Part shown: positions 44,710-53,440 of the stretch, piece by piece
How the letters are laid out: every line of letters starts with the position of its first letter
How positions within the stretch are numbered: the first letter of the stretch is position 1
Assembly: GCA_963782415.1 (NCBI GenBank)
Contig: CAWAJT010000006.1
Span: 496,001-560,000 of the forward strand
DNA: 64,000 bases
Direction: 5' to 3'
Source: Bog-473 sp963782415
Lineage (GTDB): Bacteria; Actinomycetota; Acidimicrobiia; Acidimicrobiales; RAAP-2
Position numbers and translations under genes: made by a program
Notes under the pieces: model-generated
Told to the model about the DNA's origin: nothing
The model's database searches: none
The model's input: only the letters and a program-made list of their open reading frames with translations

Positions 44710-44739
44710 ATTACAGCACTGTAGTTACGCCCTTGTCAA
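44710..44739 (-). promoter_or_regulatory. sigma70-like promoter of nrdJ
   Basis: On the minus strand TTGACA (44739-44734) and TGTAAT (44715-44710) are separated by 18 bases. Transcription would start near 44703, giving a leader of about 200 bases. The rest of the 360-bp gap towards the divergent glycerol kinase contains no gene. Confidence 0.65.
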
Positions 44740-44858
44740 CCACACTCGCGCATCGTTCCTGCAGGTCACGGGCCGTTCGCGATTGTTTGCGCGCGAAAGC
44801 CGCCAGCGGAGGTCCGCCAGGGCGCCGGCGACCCGAGAAGCGTTAGCGTCAACGAGCC

Positions 44859-46409
44859 ATGGCCAGGGTCGTCGTCGCCATCGATGCGGGCACGACCGGC
44901 GTGCGCGCCCTCGCCGTCGACCACCGTGCCCGGGTGGTCGACGTCGCCTACAAGGAGCTGACCCAACACTTCCCCCGCCCGGGCTGGGTCGAGCACGACG
45001 CCGCCGAGATCTGGAGCTCGGTGCGCACCACCCTGGCCGAGCTTGGTGGCCGCCTGGCCGACGAAGGCCACACCGTGGCGGCCGTCGGCATCACGAACCA
45101 GCGCGAGACGCTGGTTGCGTTCGACCGCTCGACTGGCCAACCGCTGTGCCGCGCCATTGTGTGGCAGGACCGCCGCACTGCCGCCTTGTGCGCCGAGCTC
45201 ACCGACGCCGGACACCTGCCGCTCGTACGCGCCACGACAGGGCTGGTGCTCGATCCCTACTTCAGCGCCACCAAGGCAGCCTGGCTGCTGCGCCACGGCA
45301 ACCTGCGGCTCGCACCCGACGACCCGAACCTCTCTTTTTGCACCGTCGACACCTGGGTGCTGTGGAACCTCACCGGCGGCACCCGTGGCGGCAGCTATGC
45401 CACGGACCCCTCCAACGCCAGCCGCACCTTGTTGCTGGACACGGCGGCGCTCGCCTGGTCCCCCGAGCTGTGCGCGCTCTTCGACGTGCCAGCCCACACC
45501 CTGCCCGACGTGCGCCCGTCCGCCGGCCGCTTCGGCACCGTGGCCCAGGACGATCTCGGCCCGGCCACCGCCGTCCTCAACGGCGTGCCGGTGTCAGGCG
45601 TGCTCGGCGACCAGCAGGCCGCGCTGTTCGGGCAGGCCTGCTTCGAGCCCGGCATGGTGAAGGTCACCTACGGCACCGGCAGCTTCGCCCTGGCCCATGC
45701 CGGCCCGGATCGGCCGGCCGCACCCGATGGGCTCACGGTCAGTTGCGCCTGGGATCTGGGCGACCATGCCGACAGTCCCCTCGGCCGCGTGGCCTACGCC
45801 CTCGAGGGTTCCGCGTTCGTCTCGGGCGCGGCCATCCAGTGGCTGCGCGACGGGCTCGGCATCATCGCCGCCGCCGCCGAGGTCGGCCCCTTGGCGGCCT
45901 CGGTGCCCGACAGCGGCGGGGTCACCTTCGTTCCGGCGCTGAGCGGACTGGGCAGCCCGTGGTGGGACCCCCGGGCGCGCGGCATCGTGACCGGCCTCAC
46001 CCGGGGAGTCGGCCGGGCCCACCTGGCGCGCGCCTGCGTCGAGGCCATGGCCTTCCAGGTGCGCGACATGACCGATGCCATGGCCGCCGCGTCGTCGCAC
46101 CCACTCTCCGCGCTGCGGGCGGACGGGGGTGCCGCCGCCATGGACCTCCTCCTCGAGCTCCAGGCCGAGCAGAGCCGCATGCCCGTGGCGCGTCCCCGCT
46201 CGCTCGAATCGACTGCGCTGGGTGCTGCCACCCTCGCCGGCCTGGCCGAGGGCGTGTGGCCTTCGCTGGCCGCGCTGTCCTCGTTATGGCAGGCCGAGCA
46301 CACGTTCGAGCCGGCACTTCCCGCGGAGATCGCCGACGCCACCTACGCGGCGTGGCGCCGCGCCGTGGAGAAGTCGATGGGTTGGGCCGAGCTCGACCCA
46401 ACGTCCTAG
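44859..46409 (+). CDS. glpK: Glycerol kinase family (FGGY carbohydrate kinase)
   Basis: A 516-residue FGGY kinase closest to glycerol kinase, which makes glycerol 3-phosphate from glycerol and ATP. VVVAIDAGTTGVRALAVD is the N-terminal phosphate site; GITNQRETLVAFDRSTG and IVWQDRRTA match the GlpK active site, and KVTYGTGSFALAHAG is the ATP-binding segment. The length is normal (E. coli GlpK 502). There is no glycerol transporter or dehydrogenase gene next to it. It is divergent from nrdJ. Confidence 0.88.
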   Translation: MARVVVAIDAGTTGVRALAVDHRARVVDVAYKELTQHFPRPGWVEHDAAEIWSSVRTTLAELGGRLADEGHTVAAVGITNQRETLVAFDRSTGQPLCRAIVWQDRRTAALCAELTDAGHLPLVRATTGLVLDPYFSATKAAWLLRHGNLRLAPDDPNLSFCTVDTWVLWNLTGGTRGGSYATDPSNASRTLLLDTAALAWSPELCALFDVPAHTLPDVRPSAGRFGTVAQDDLGPATAVLNGVPVSGVLGDQQAALFGQACFEPGMVKVTYGTGSFALAHAGPDRPAAPDGLTVSCAWDLGDHADSPLGRVAYALEGSAFVSGAAIQWLRDGLGIIAAAAEVGPLAASVPDSGGVTFVPALSGLGSPWWDPRARGIVTGLTRGVGRAHLARACVEAMAFQVRDMTDAMAAASSHPLSALRADGGAAAMDLLLELQAEQSRMPVARPRSLESTALGAATLAGLAEGVWPSLAALSSLWQAEHTFEPALPAEIADATYAAWRRAVEKSMGWAELDPTS

Positions 46410-46572
46410 CCAGACACACGCCGCGCTGATAATCCACGTCTTCCGCACGAATTCTGCGGGTGGTCGGCTCGATTCCCCCTACCGCCCCGCCGGTACAGGG
46501 GACACAATGTCAGAGGGCGCTCGGGGTCCATGTTGGAGCGGGCGCTCGTCGTCTGACGAGGCGGGGGGCACC

Positions 46573-49500
46573 ATGGGACGTCGCAAAGCCGGTCTGCCAG
46601 GCCGTTGGCCCGGACGGGTCCCGCGCACGGCACGCCGACTCGGCGTCGCGGTGGCGGCCCTGGTCGTCGCGGCGGGCACGACGACAGTCTTCGACGCGTC
46701 CTCGTTCGTCTCCGGCACCGCGCCTCCCACGGAAGCCCTGCAGTGCACCGACACATGGACCGGGATGGGTGGCACGGGTGAGTGGGGCACCGCAGCCAAC
46801 TGGAGTGCGGGTGTGCCCAGCGGCTCCGGTATCGATGCCTGTATCTCGGGCAACGCCGACGTCGTCCTGGCCGGAGGGTCAGCATTGGTGGCGCAGCTCT
46901 CGGTCTCGGCCGGCGCCAGCCTCACCATCGAGCCGCGTCCGACGGCCGGCGCGCACCCCTCTGCTGGAGGCCCGACCACCACGACCACCACGACGGGCGC
47001 GACGGGCGCCTCACCAACCTCAAGCCCGTCCGACGCGGCGCCGGCCCTCACCGTGTCATCTGGAGTGCAGAACGCCGGTTCCCTCACGGTGACTGCGGGT
47101 CAGATCGCCGGCGGGCTCGACCTGGCGGTGGCTGGGCCAATGTTGAACACGGGGACCCTCACGGTGAACGGCACCGTCTCGCTCGGGGGCACCGCGTCAA
47201 CCACCCTGCTCAACGACGGCACCATCGGCATCGCGCCCGGGGGACGCATCGCCATGGACGGCTCCTCGACCATGACCAACGAGGCGGATGGGCTTCTCGC
47301 CTTCGGGATCGACGGCGCTCCGACCGCGCCGGCTGCGGTGGGCCGCATCACCGGGGGCGCGCTCTCGCTCGGCGGCAGCGTCGACCCCGTCTTCGAGCAG
47401 GGCTTCGTGCCGCCGCCCGGATCCGAGTACGTCGTCGACAACGGACCGTTTTCTGGCACCTTCGCTTCAGTCCAACAGGGCGCAACGGCCGATTACGCCC
47501 ACGCGGGTGAGCTGGGTCTGATCGGCGGCGGTGTCGCGACCGCCACGTCGACCACCGTCTCGACGTCCATGCCGACCGGTGTGCCCTTCGGGCACCTCGT
47601 GGCCCTGACGGCAACCGTCGCGCCGACGTCGGGCTCCAATCCGACGGGTTCCGTGACCTTCCTGGCGAACGACCGACCGCTGGGAAGCTCTCCTCTCTCG
47701 ACCAACGCCAGCGGCACCACCGGGGCCACCATCGACGTCTCGAGCCTGCCGGTCGGCACGCCAGCCATCACGGCGACCTACGGGGGCGACGTCGTTTTTG
47801 CTCCCAGCTCCTCGGCCGCCCTCACCCAGGTCGTCCGTCGCGATGCGACCACTCTCACGCTCACGCCCTCAACGACCAGCCCGCAGCCTGGTCAACCCGT
47901 CACCGAGACGGCCACCTTGGCGCTCAGCTCACCCACGACCGGGACGCCGACCGGCGCGGTCTCCTTCACCGACAACGGGAACCCGATCGCCGGCTGCGAG
48001 GCCGTGACCTTGTCGTTGACCGTCCCGCTTCAGGCTTCCTGCCCCGAGACCTTTGCGTCGGGAACGACCCACTCCATCATCGCCGGCTACAGCGGGGACA
48101 CCGACGACGACGCAAGCACAGCGGAACTACTGCAGTCGGTTGGTCAGATCGTGACGCAGACGACTGTCACGTCATCCTCGCCCACGCTGACCTACGGCCA
48201 GGACGTCTCGCTGACCGCCACCGTGGTTGCGAATGGGGCCGCATCGGCCACTCCGGCGGGCACGGTCACCTTCTACGACTACCAGTCGAATCCCATCGGG
48301 ACGGTGGCCGCCTCGACGACCGGCGGCGCGACCACCGCCACGCTCGAGATCGCCAGTCTCATGGGGGGCCGTCACGTGATCACGGCGTCCTACAGCGGGG
48401 ATCCAACCTTCGCATCGAGCACGTCGAACCAACCCGTCCAGGTTGACGTCGTGGAGGCACCGACCACTGTGTCACTCGCCGGCCCGGCTGATCCGATCGT
48501 GCTCGGCCAGGCCGTCGTCTTCACGGCCACGATCAACTCGTCGGCGGTGGGTGAGTCGGGGACGGTGCAGTTCGCCGACGACGGTATCCCGATCGGCAGC
48601 GGCAGCGTCGCGAATGGGCGCGCAACGTTCGAAACGGGATCGCTCCTGCTCGGGCCGCATTCGATCACGGCCGTCTACGAAGGGGACGACGACTTCGTCG
48701 GCAGTTCGTCGAGTGACACCGTTGCGCTGGGCGTCGACCAGGACTCCACGTCGATCGAGCTGACGGCTGACCATGCGCCTGGGTTCGTCGGTCAGACCAT
48801 CACGTTCACGGCCGCGGTGACCCCCGACGCACCGGGATCCGGTTCACCGACCGGGACCGTCTCCTTCAGCGACGATGCAGTGCCGATCCCCAGCTGTCAG
48901 GGCGTCGCGCTCTCGGTGACGCGGCCGCCGGCAGCGACGTGTCCACTGGGCTTCGACGCGAGCGCACTGCATGACGTGACGGCGACGTTCAGCGGTGATG
49001 CCGGCTTCACCGCGTCGACGGGAGCGATGACCGAAGCCATCGCGCCGGCATCCACGACGACGAGTGTCGTCCCGTCACCGTCGCTGGCGACGACGGGTCA
49101 AAGCGTCTCGCTGACCGCAACCGTGGCACCGACGACAGGTGGAGCCATTCCTTCCGGGATGGTCACCTTCAGTGTCAACGGCACGGTGCTCGGTTCCTCC
49201 ACCTTGACCGCATCGGGCGGCGTGGCCTCGGCCAGCATGCTCACCACGACGTTGCCCGTTGGTTCTGACCGGGTTCTCGCCTCGTTTGAGGGGACCGCTG
49301 ACTTCGCGTCGAGCGAGTCGACCAGCGCGGCCGGCGTCATCGTCAGTCGGGCCGCCACCACCCTCGGTCTGCTCTCGTCGGTGAACCCCACCTCGAGCGG
49401 CCAGGCGACGACGTTCACCGCCACCGTGTTCCCGACCACGGGTTCGGGCGAGACCGGCAGTGTCGCCTTCTTCGGCGACGGGTCACGCCTCGGCTCGAGT

Positions 49501-49644
49501 GTGGTCGTGCACGGACAGGCGACCCTGACCGTCCCGACGCTCCCTGGTGGCGACCACGCCATCACCGCCACCTATTCCGGCGACGGCGACTTCTCCGCCA
49601 GCGCCACGTCGGCTCCGCTCACCCAGGCGGTGGGCAGGCGCTAA
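46573..49644 (+). CDS. Large secreted protein with seven tandem Ig-like repeats
   Basis: A protein of about 1023 residues exported by an N-terminal signal (GVAVAALVVAAGTTTVF). Residues 60-320 form a beta-helix-like region (WTGMGGTGEWGTAANWSAGVP, NAGSLTVTAG, MLNTGTLTVNGTVSL), like the repeats of autotransporter-type passenger domains. Then follow seven bacterial Ig-like repeats of about 95-105 residues each, recognisable by G-x-x-V-x-LTATV, G-x-VxF and HxITAxYxGD signatures. There is no sorting motif at the C-terminus. It is probably an adhesin or matrix protein. The ATG at 46573 is used; an in-frame ATG at 46507 also has an AGGGG nearby. Confidence 0.85.
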   Translation: MGRRKAGLPGRWPGRVPRTARRLGVAVAALVVAAGTTTVFDASSFVSGTAPPTEALQCTDTWTGMGGTGEWGTAANWSAGVPSGSGIDACISGNADVVLAGGSALVAQLSVSAGASLTIEPRPTAGAHPSAGGPTTTTTTTGATGASPTSSPSDAAPALTVSSGVQNAGSLTVTAGQIAGGLDLAVAGPMLNTGTLTVNGTVSLGGTASTTLLNDGTIGIAPGGRIAMDGSSTMTNEADGLLAFGIDGAPTAPAAVGRITGGALSLGGSVDPVFEQGFVPPPGSEYVVDNGPFSGTFASVQQGATADYAHAGELGLIGGGVATATSTTVSTSMPTGVPFGHLVALTATVAPTSGSNPTGSVTFLANDRPLGSSPLSTNASGTTGATIDVSSLPVGTPAITATYGGDVVFAPSSSAALTQVVRRDATTLTLTPSTTSPQPGQPVTETATLALSSPTTGTPTGAVSFTDNGNPIAGCEAVTLSLTVPLQASCPETFASGTTHSIIAGYSGDTDDDASTAELLQSVGQIVTQTTVTSSSPTLTYGQDVSLTATVVANGAASATPAGTVTFYDYQSNPIGTVAASTTGGATTATLEIASLMGGRHVITASYSGDPTFASSTSNQPVQVDVVEAPTTVSLAGPADPIVLGQAVVFTATINSSAVGESGTVQFADDGIPIGSGSVANGRATFETGSLLLGPHSITAVYEGDDDFVGSSSSDTVALGVDQDSTSIELTADHAPGFVGQTITFTAAVTPDAPGSGSPTGTVSFSDDAVPIPSCQGVALSVTRPPAATCPLGFDASALHDVTATFSGDAGFTASTGAMTEAIAPASTTTSVVPSPSLATTGQSVSLTATVAPTTGGAIPSGMVTFSVNGTVLGSSTLTASGGVASASMLTTTLPVGSDRVLASFEGTADFASSESTSAAGVIVSRAATTLGLLSSVNPTSSGQATTFTATVFPTTGSGETGSVAFFGDGSRLGSSVVVHGQATLTVPTLPGGDHAITATYSGDGDFSASATSAPLTQAVGRR

Positions 49645-49795
49645 GGCGCCACCCGGTCCGACCAGGGCCGACCTGGACGTTCTCCCCCTTTCGCGCTGCG
49701 TTGCCCCGGGCCAGCCCGGAACAGGCAATAAAGCAAGGACTTACTTGTTATATTCACCGGAGGAGCGGACACGCCGCTCGGAAGGGTGGGCAGCC

Positions 49796-50512
49796 ATGAG
49801 TGTGGCAATCGTGACAGGAGCATCCCGGGGTCTCGGCGAGGCACTGGCGGCAGGTCTGGTCCGGTCCGGCTGGTCCCTCGTCATGGACGGACGCGACCAG
49901 ACCACCCTCCACGTGGCGGCCGATCGCCTGCGAAGCCAGACGGCGACGGGCGCGCGCATCGTGGCGGTCGTCGGCGACATCACCGACGAGGAGCACCGCC
50001 ACGCGCTGACCGCGGCCGCCTTCGAGCTGGGCGGTCTCGACCTCGTCGTGAACAATGCCGGGACGCTCGGGACGTCGCCGCTCCCCTCGCTGGCCGACTA
50101 CCCCCTCGGCGACCTCCGCGTCGCCTTCGAGGTCAACGTGGTCGCTCCGTTGGGCTTGCTCCAGGACACGCTGCCCCTTCTGTTGGACTCGCCACGCCCG
50201 CGGGTGATCAACGTGACGTCGGACGCCGGGGTCGAGGCGTACGAGGGCTGGGGTGGCTACGGTGCCGGCAAGGCCGCACTCGAGCATCTCGGAGCGGTGC
50301 TCGCAGTGGAGTTCCCCACTCTGACGGTGTGGTCGGTCGATCCCGGCGACCTGCGCACGGCCATGCACCAGGCCGCGTTCCCCGGGGAGGACATCTCGGA
50401 TCGGCCCGAGCCGAGCACGGTCGTGCCCGCCTTCCTCGAATTGATCGGCAGTGATCGACCGAGTGGTCGCGTCCGCGCCGCCGAGTTGCTCTCGACCGGA
50501 GCGGTGGCATGA
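49796..50512 (+). CDS. Short-chain dehydrogenase/reductase (SDR)
   Basis: A 238-residue SDR with VAIVTGASRGLGEALA, VVNNAGTLG and the catalytic NVTSDAGVEAYEGWGGYGAGKAA, in which Tyr and Lys of YxxxK are kept (YGAGK). Substrate unknown. The stop overlaps the QueA-like gene start (ATGA), so it is translationally coupled to it. Confidence 0.87.
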   Translation: MSVAIVTGASRGLGEALAAGLVRSGWSLVMDGRDQTTLHVAADRLRSQTATGARIVAVVGDITDEEHRHALTAAAFELGGLDLVVNNAGTLGTSPLPSLADYPLGDLRVAFEVNVVAPLGLLQDTLPLLLDSPRPRVINVTSDAGVEAYEGWGGYGAGKAALEHLGAVLAVEFPTLTVWSVDPGDLRTAMHQAAFPGEDISDRPEPSTVVPAFLELIGSDRPSGRVRAAELLSTGAVA

Positions 50513-51603
50513 GCGCCCTGACGGCGCCCGGCGTGGAGGTCTCAACCACGGCCCGCCCGCCCGAGCTCCGTCCGCTTTCGTTCTCGCTGCCGCCCTCGCT
50601 CGAGGCGCCGGCGCCACCCGAATATCGCGGCATGACCCGCGACGCCGTTCGCATGCTGGTCGCGACCAAGGAAACCGGGAGCCTCGTCCATTCGACCTTC
50701 TCGGAACTCCCCCGCTTCCTCGACGAAGGCGATCTCGTGGTGATCAACACGTCCGGGACGCTGGCCGCCGAGCTCGACGGCACAGCACCCGACGGATCGG
50801 GAGTGCAGGTGCATCTCTCGACGCAACTCCCGGCCGATTTGTGGACGGTGGAAGTCCGCCACCACGGGGAGCCTCACCTCGGGGCGACGCCCGGTGACGT
50901 CATCACCCTGCCTGAGGGCGGCACGGTCGCCCTGCTCGCCCCCTACTCCCCCGGTCCCGGCGGCGTCGGCGTGCGGCTCTGGATCTCCAGCCTCGCCACA
51001 CCCGAGCGCCTGCACAGCTTCCTGGCTCGATACGGCCGCCCGATCCGCTACGGCTACGTGCGCGGGAGCTACCCCATCAGTGCGTATCAGAACGTCTACG
51101 CCACCGAGCCGGGATCGGCCGAAATGCCCAGCGCCGGGCGGCCCTTCACGCCAGAGGTGCTCACCCGTCTGGTGGCGAAGGGCGTCGGCGTCGCCCCGTT
51201 GCTGCTCCACACCGGCGTCGCCTCGCTGGAGGCGAGCGAACCGCCGTATGCCGAATACTTCCGCGTCTCACTGCCCACGGCCCACCGCATCAACGACACG
51301 CGGCGCTCGGGTGGTCGGGTCATCGCCATCGGCACGACCGTGGTGCGCGCGCTCGAATCCGTGGTCGACGATCATGGCCACGTGCATCCGAGCGAAGGCT
51401 GGACCGAGACGGTCGTCTCGCCCGAACACCCCGTCCGCTCCGTCGATGGCTTCCTGACCGGCTGGCACGAGCCCGAGGCCTCCCACCTGGCCATGCTCGA
51501 GGCCATCGCCGGACGGACGCTGCTCGAGTCCTCCTACGCAGCGGCACTGGACGAGGGGTACCTGTGGCACGAGTTCGGCGATGTCCACCTGATACTGCCG
51601 TGA
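50509..51603 (+). CDS. queA: QueA-like S-adenosylmethionine:tRNA ribosyltransferase-isomerase
   Basis: A 364-residue QueA-family protein. In queuosine synthesis QueA moves the ribosyl part of SAM to preQ1 in tRNA. Family segments are GDLVVINTSGTLAAEL, RYGRPIRYGYV, FTPEVLTRLVAKGVGVAPLLLHTG, AHRINDTRRSGGRVIAIGTTVVRALES and FLTGWHEPEASHLAML. Other queuosine genes are not in the window, so actinobacterial QueA-like proteins may have a different role. It is coupled on both sides by ATGA and GTGA overlaps to an SDR and a SufR-like regulator. Confidence 0.85.
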   Translation: MSALTAPGVEVSTTARPPELRPLSFSLPPSLEAPAPPEYRGMTRDAVRMLVATKETGSLVHSTFSELPRFLDEGDLVVINTSGTLAAELDGTAPDGSGVQVHLSTQLPADLWTVEVRHHGEPHLGATPGDVITLPEGGTVALLAPYSPGPGGVGVRLWISSLATPERLHSFLARYGRPIRYGYVRGSYPISAYQNVYATEPGSAEMPSAGRPFTPEVLTRLVAKGVGVAPLLLHTGVASLEASEPPYAEYFRVSLPTAHRINDTRRSGGRVIAIGTTVVRALESVVDDHGHVHPSEGWTETVVSPEHPVRSVDGFLTGWHEPEASHLAMLEAIAGRTLLESSYAAALDEGYLWHEFGDVHLILP

Positions 51604-52349
51604 ACGCTGAAGCGGTGAACGCCGATGCCGTGCCGGCCGACGCGGTGCCCGTCGAGACGTTGACTCCCCGCGAGGCTCCCGAACCCGAGTCGCCCCTCCA
51701 GCAATTGCCCACCACCCGCCGGGCCATCCTCAACTTGTTGAAGCGCCAGGGTCCCCTCGATGCCGCCGCGGTGGCCGCGGCACTCGCCCTCACCCCCGCT
51801 GCCATCCGGCTCCAGCTCAGCCATCTTGAAGAGGACGGGCTCCTGGCGCACCGCGACGATCCGGGCGAAGGCTCGCGCCGCGGCCGGCCCCGACACGTCT
51901 ACGAGCTCACCTCGGCGGCCGAAGCCCTGTACCCGAAGCGCTACGGCGATCTCACGACCGAACTGCTCGGGTACCTGGGCGGCCCGGGTGCCACAAAGGT
52001 CGACGAGCTGTTCGAGCAGCGGCGACAACGGCGCGTCGCCGGTGCGCTCCCCAAGACGGCGCACCTCCCCTTCGACGAGCAGGTCGCCGCGTTGACCGCC
52101 ATTCTCGATGAGGACGGCTACCTCGCCGAGTCGGAACGACTCGGCGACGGCAGTTGGCGGATCACCGAGCACAACTGTGCCATCCTCACCGTCGCACACG
52201 GGTTCGGTCAGGCCTGCACGAGCGAGCTCGCCTTCATCCGAGATGCGCTGCCCGGAGCGTCAGTCCGCCGGGTGGCGCACATCATGGACGGCGCCCACGT
52301 GTGCGCCTACGTCGTCAGCCCGCCGGGGTCGTCGAGTCGGCCGACCTGA
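51600..52349 (+). CDS. SufR-like winged-helix regulator
   Basis: A 249-residue transcription factor. Residues 35-100 are a winged helix (TTRRAILNLLKRQGPLDAAAVAAAL); the C-terminal part matches the SufR iron-sulfur sensor region. SufR has the cysteine pattern CX12CX13CX14C; here EHNCAILTVAH, GQACTSEL and HVCAYVV keep three cysteines at exactly this spacing, while the third position is Ala. The N-terminus carries a repeat (VNAEAVNADAVPADAVPVE). The GTG at 51600 overlaps the QueA stop. It may sense Fe-S or redox state and control the operon. Confidence 0.8.
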   Translation: MNAEAVNADAVPADAVPVETLTPREAPEPESPLQQLPTTRRAILNLLKRQGPLDAAAVAAALALTPAAIRLQLSHLEEDGLLAHRDDPGEGSRRGRPRHVYELTSAAEALYPKRYGDLTTELLGYLGGPGATKVDELFEQRRQRRVAGALPKTAHLPFDEQVAALTAILDEDGYLAESERLGDGSWRITEHNCAILTVAHGFGQACTSELAFIRDALPGASVRRVAHIMDGAHVCAYVVSPPGSSSRPT

Positions 52350-52575
52350 TCTCCACGACGGTGACGCCGTCAACCTCGTGGATCTCGCTGCGCAGGAGTT
52401 CGACAAGGTGGTCGCCACTGATTTCGACGACGAACTCGTCAACGGCCTGGCCCTCGTCGCGTTCCAAGATGTTGATCGCCACGATGTCGCCCCCCACGGC
52501 CCCGATCCTGCTGGCCACCAGGCCGAGCGCACCGGGGCGGTCGGGCAACGCGATGCGCACGACGTAGCCAGCCAT
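52315..52575 (-). CDS. ACT-domain protein
   Basis: An 86-residue single ACT domain (YVVRIALPDRPGALGLVASRI, then GGDIVAINILERDEGQAVDE). Such domains bind amino acids or other small ligands. The 3' end overlaps the convergent SufR-like gene by 35 bases. Confidence 0.82.
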   Translation of the reverse strand: MAGYVVRIALPDRPGALGLVASRIGAVGGDIVAINILERDEGQAVDEFVVEISGDHLVELLRSEIHEVDGVTVVEIRSADSTTPAG

Positions 52576-52660
52576 GGGCCCAACGTTAGGCCGTCAATGT
52601 GAACTGGCTGTTTCGGATTGCTTACGAAACGCCACTGGCTGCAGGTATGGGTGCCCTGGC

Positions 52661-53438
52661 TCAGGCCGGGCTCACGCTCGCCCTGCTGGGCACGTACTCG
52701 TCGATGTACGGGCGCTCGGACAGGCGGGCGATCTCATGCATGAGCCGATCCGTGAAGGCCCGGCACTCGGTGTGGTCGTGGTTCGCCAGTGGGTCGGCGG
52801 GGTCCTCGGGCGGATCCATCTGCATCGGCTTCCCGAACCGGATGACGACCGTCTTGAAGGGCCGCATGAACTTGGAGTTCACAGGCTGCACGTCGACGGT
52901 CCCGACCACCCCCACGGGGACAACGGGCACGCCGCACTCGCGTGAGAGCCGCGTCACGCCGGTCCGACCTTTGTGCACGTAGCAATCCGTGGAGCGAGTG
53001 CCCTCAGGGTAGAGGCCGAGGATGTTGCCCTTGCCGAGCACGTCGTTGCGCGCTCGTCTCGAGTGCCCGCTCCGAGACACTCCCGCCGCCGCGGCGAATC
53101 GGGATCTGCCCCGCGGCCCGGAAGAACCACGCGGTCTTCCACGAGTCGAAGTATTCCGCCTTGGCGAGGAAAGTCACCTTGCGCCGAACCACCAGGGGGA
53201 TGAAGAAGGAGTCGCAGAAGGACTGATGGTTGGCGGCCAACACGACCGGCCCCCGGGTTGGGATGTTGTCCCGACCCTCAACTTTGACGCGGAACAGCAC
53301 GAAGAATATCGGGGTGAGGATGGCCTTGAGCACCCAGTACGTCACGGGCCAAACGTACCCCCGTAGGGCGGTCCCCGCACCGGCTGCCGCTGTGCTGAAC
53401 TGCGGTGCCCGATTCTCGCCCGGCGCGGAGGTGCGCAT
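52661..53438 (-). pseudogene. 1-acylglycerol-3-phosphate acyltransferase (PlsC), frameshifted
   Basis: Two frames together give one PlsC-type acyltransferase of about 255 residues. The first half (53438 to about 53055) has the catalytic NHQSFCDSFF (NHx4D); the second half (about 53053 to 52661) has LYPEGTRS and VPVVPVGVVGT. One extra base in GCGCGCAAC near 53053-53060 breaks the frame (RALETSA continues as NDVLGKGN). The ATG at 53438 is only 2 bases from the divergent SMP-30 start, so a GTG at 53345 just before the hydrophobic segment may be the true start. Confidence 0.8.
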
Positions 53439-53440
53439 AA

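Noticed and set aside
46075..46572. N-terminal extension of the Ig-repeat protein into the glycerol kinase gene
   Set aside because: The signal peptide begins after 46573, and the extension only mirrors the kinase gene.
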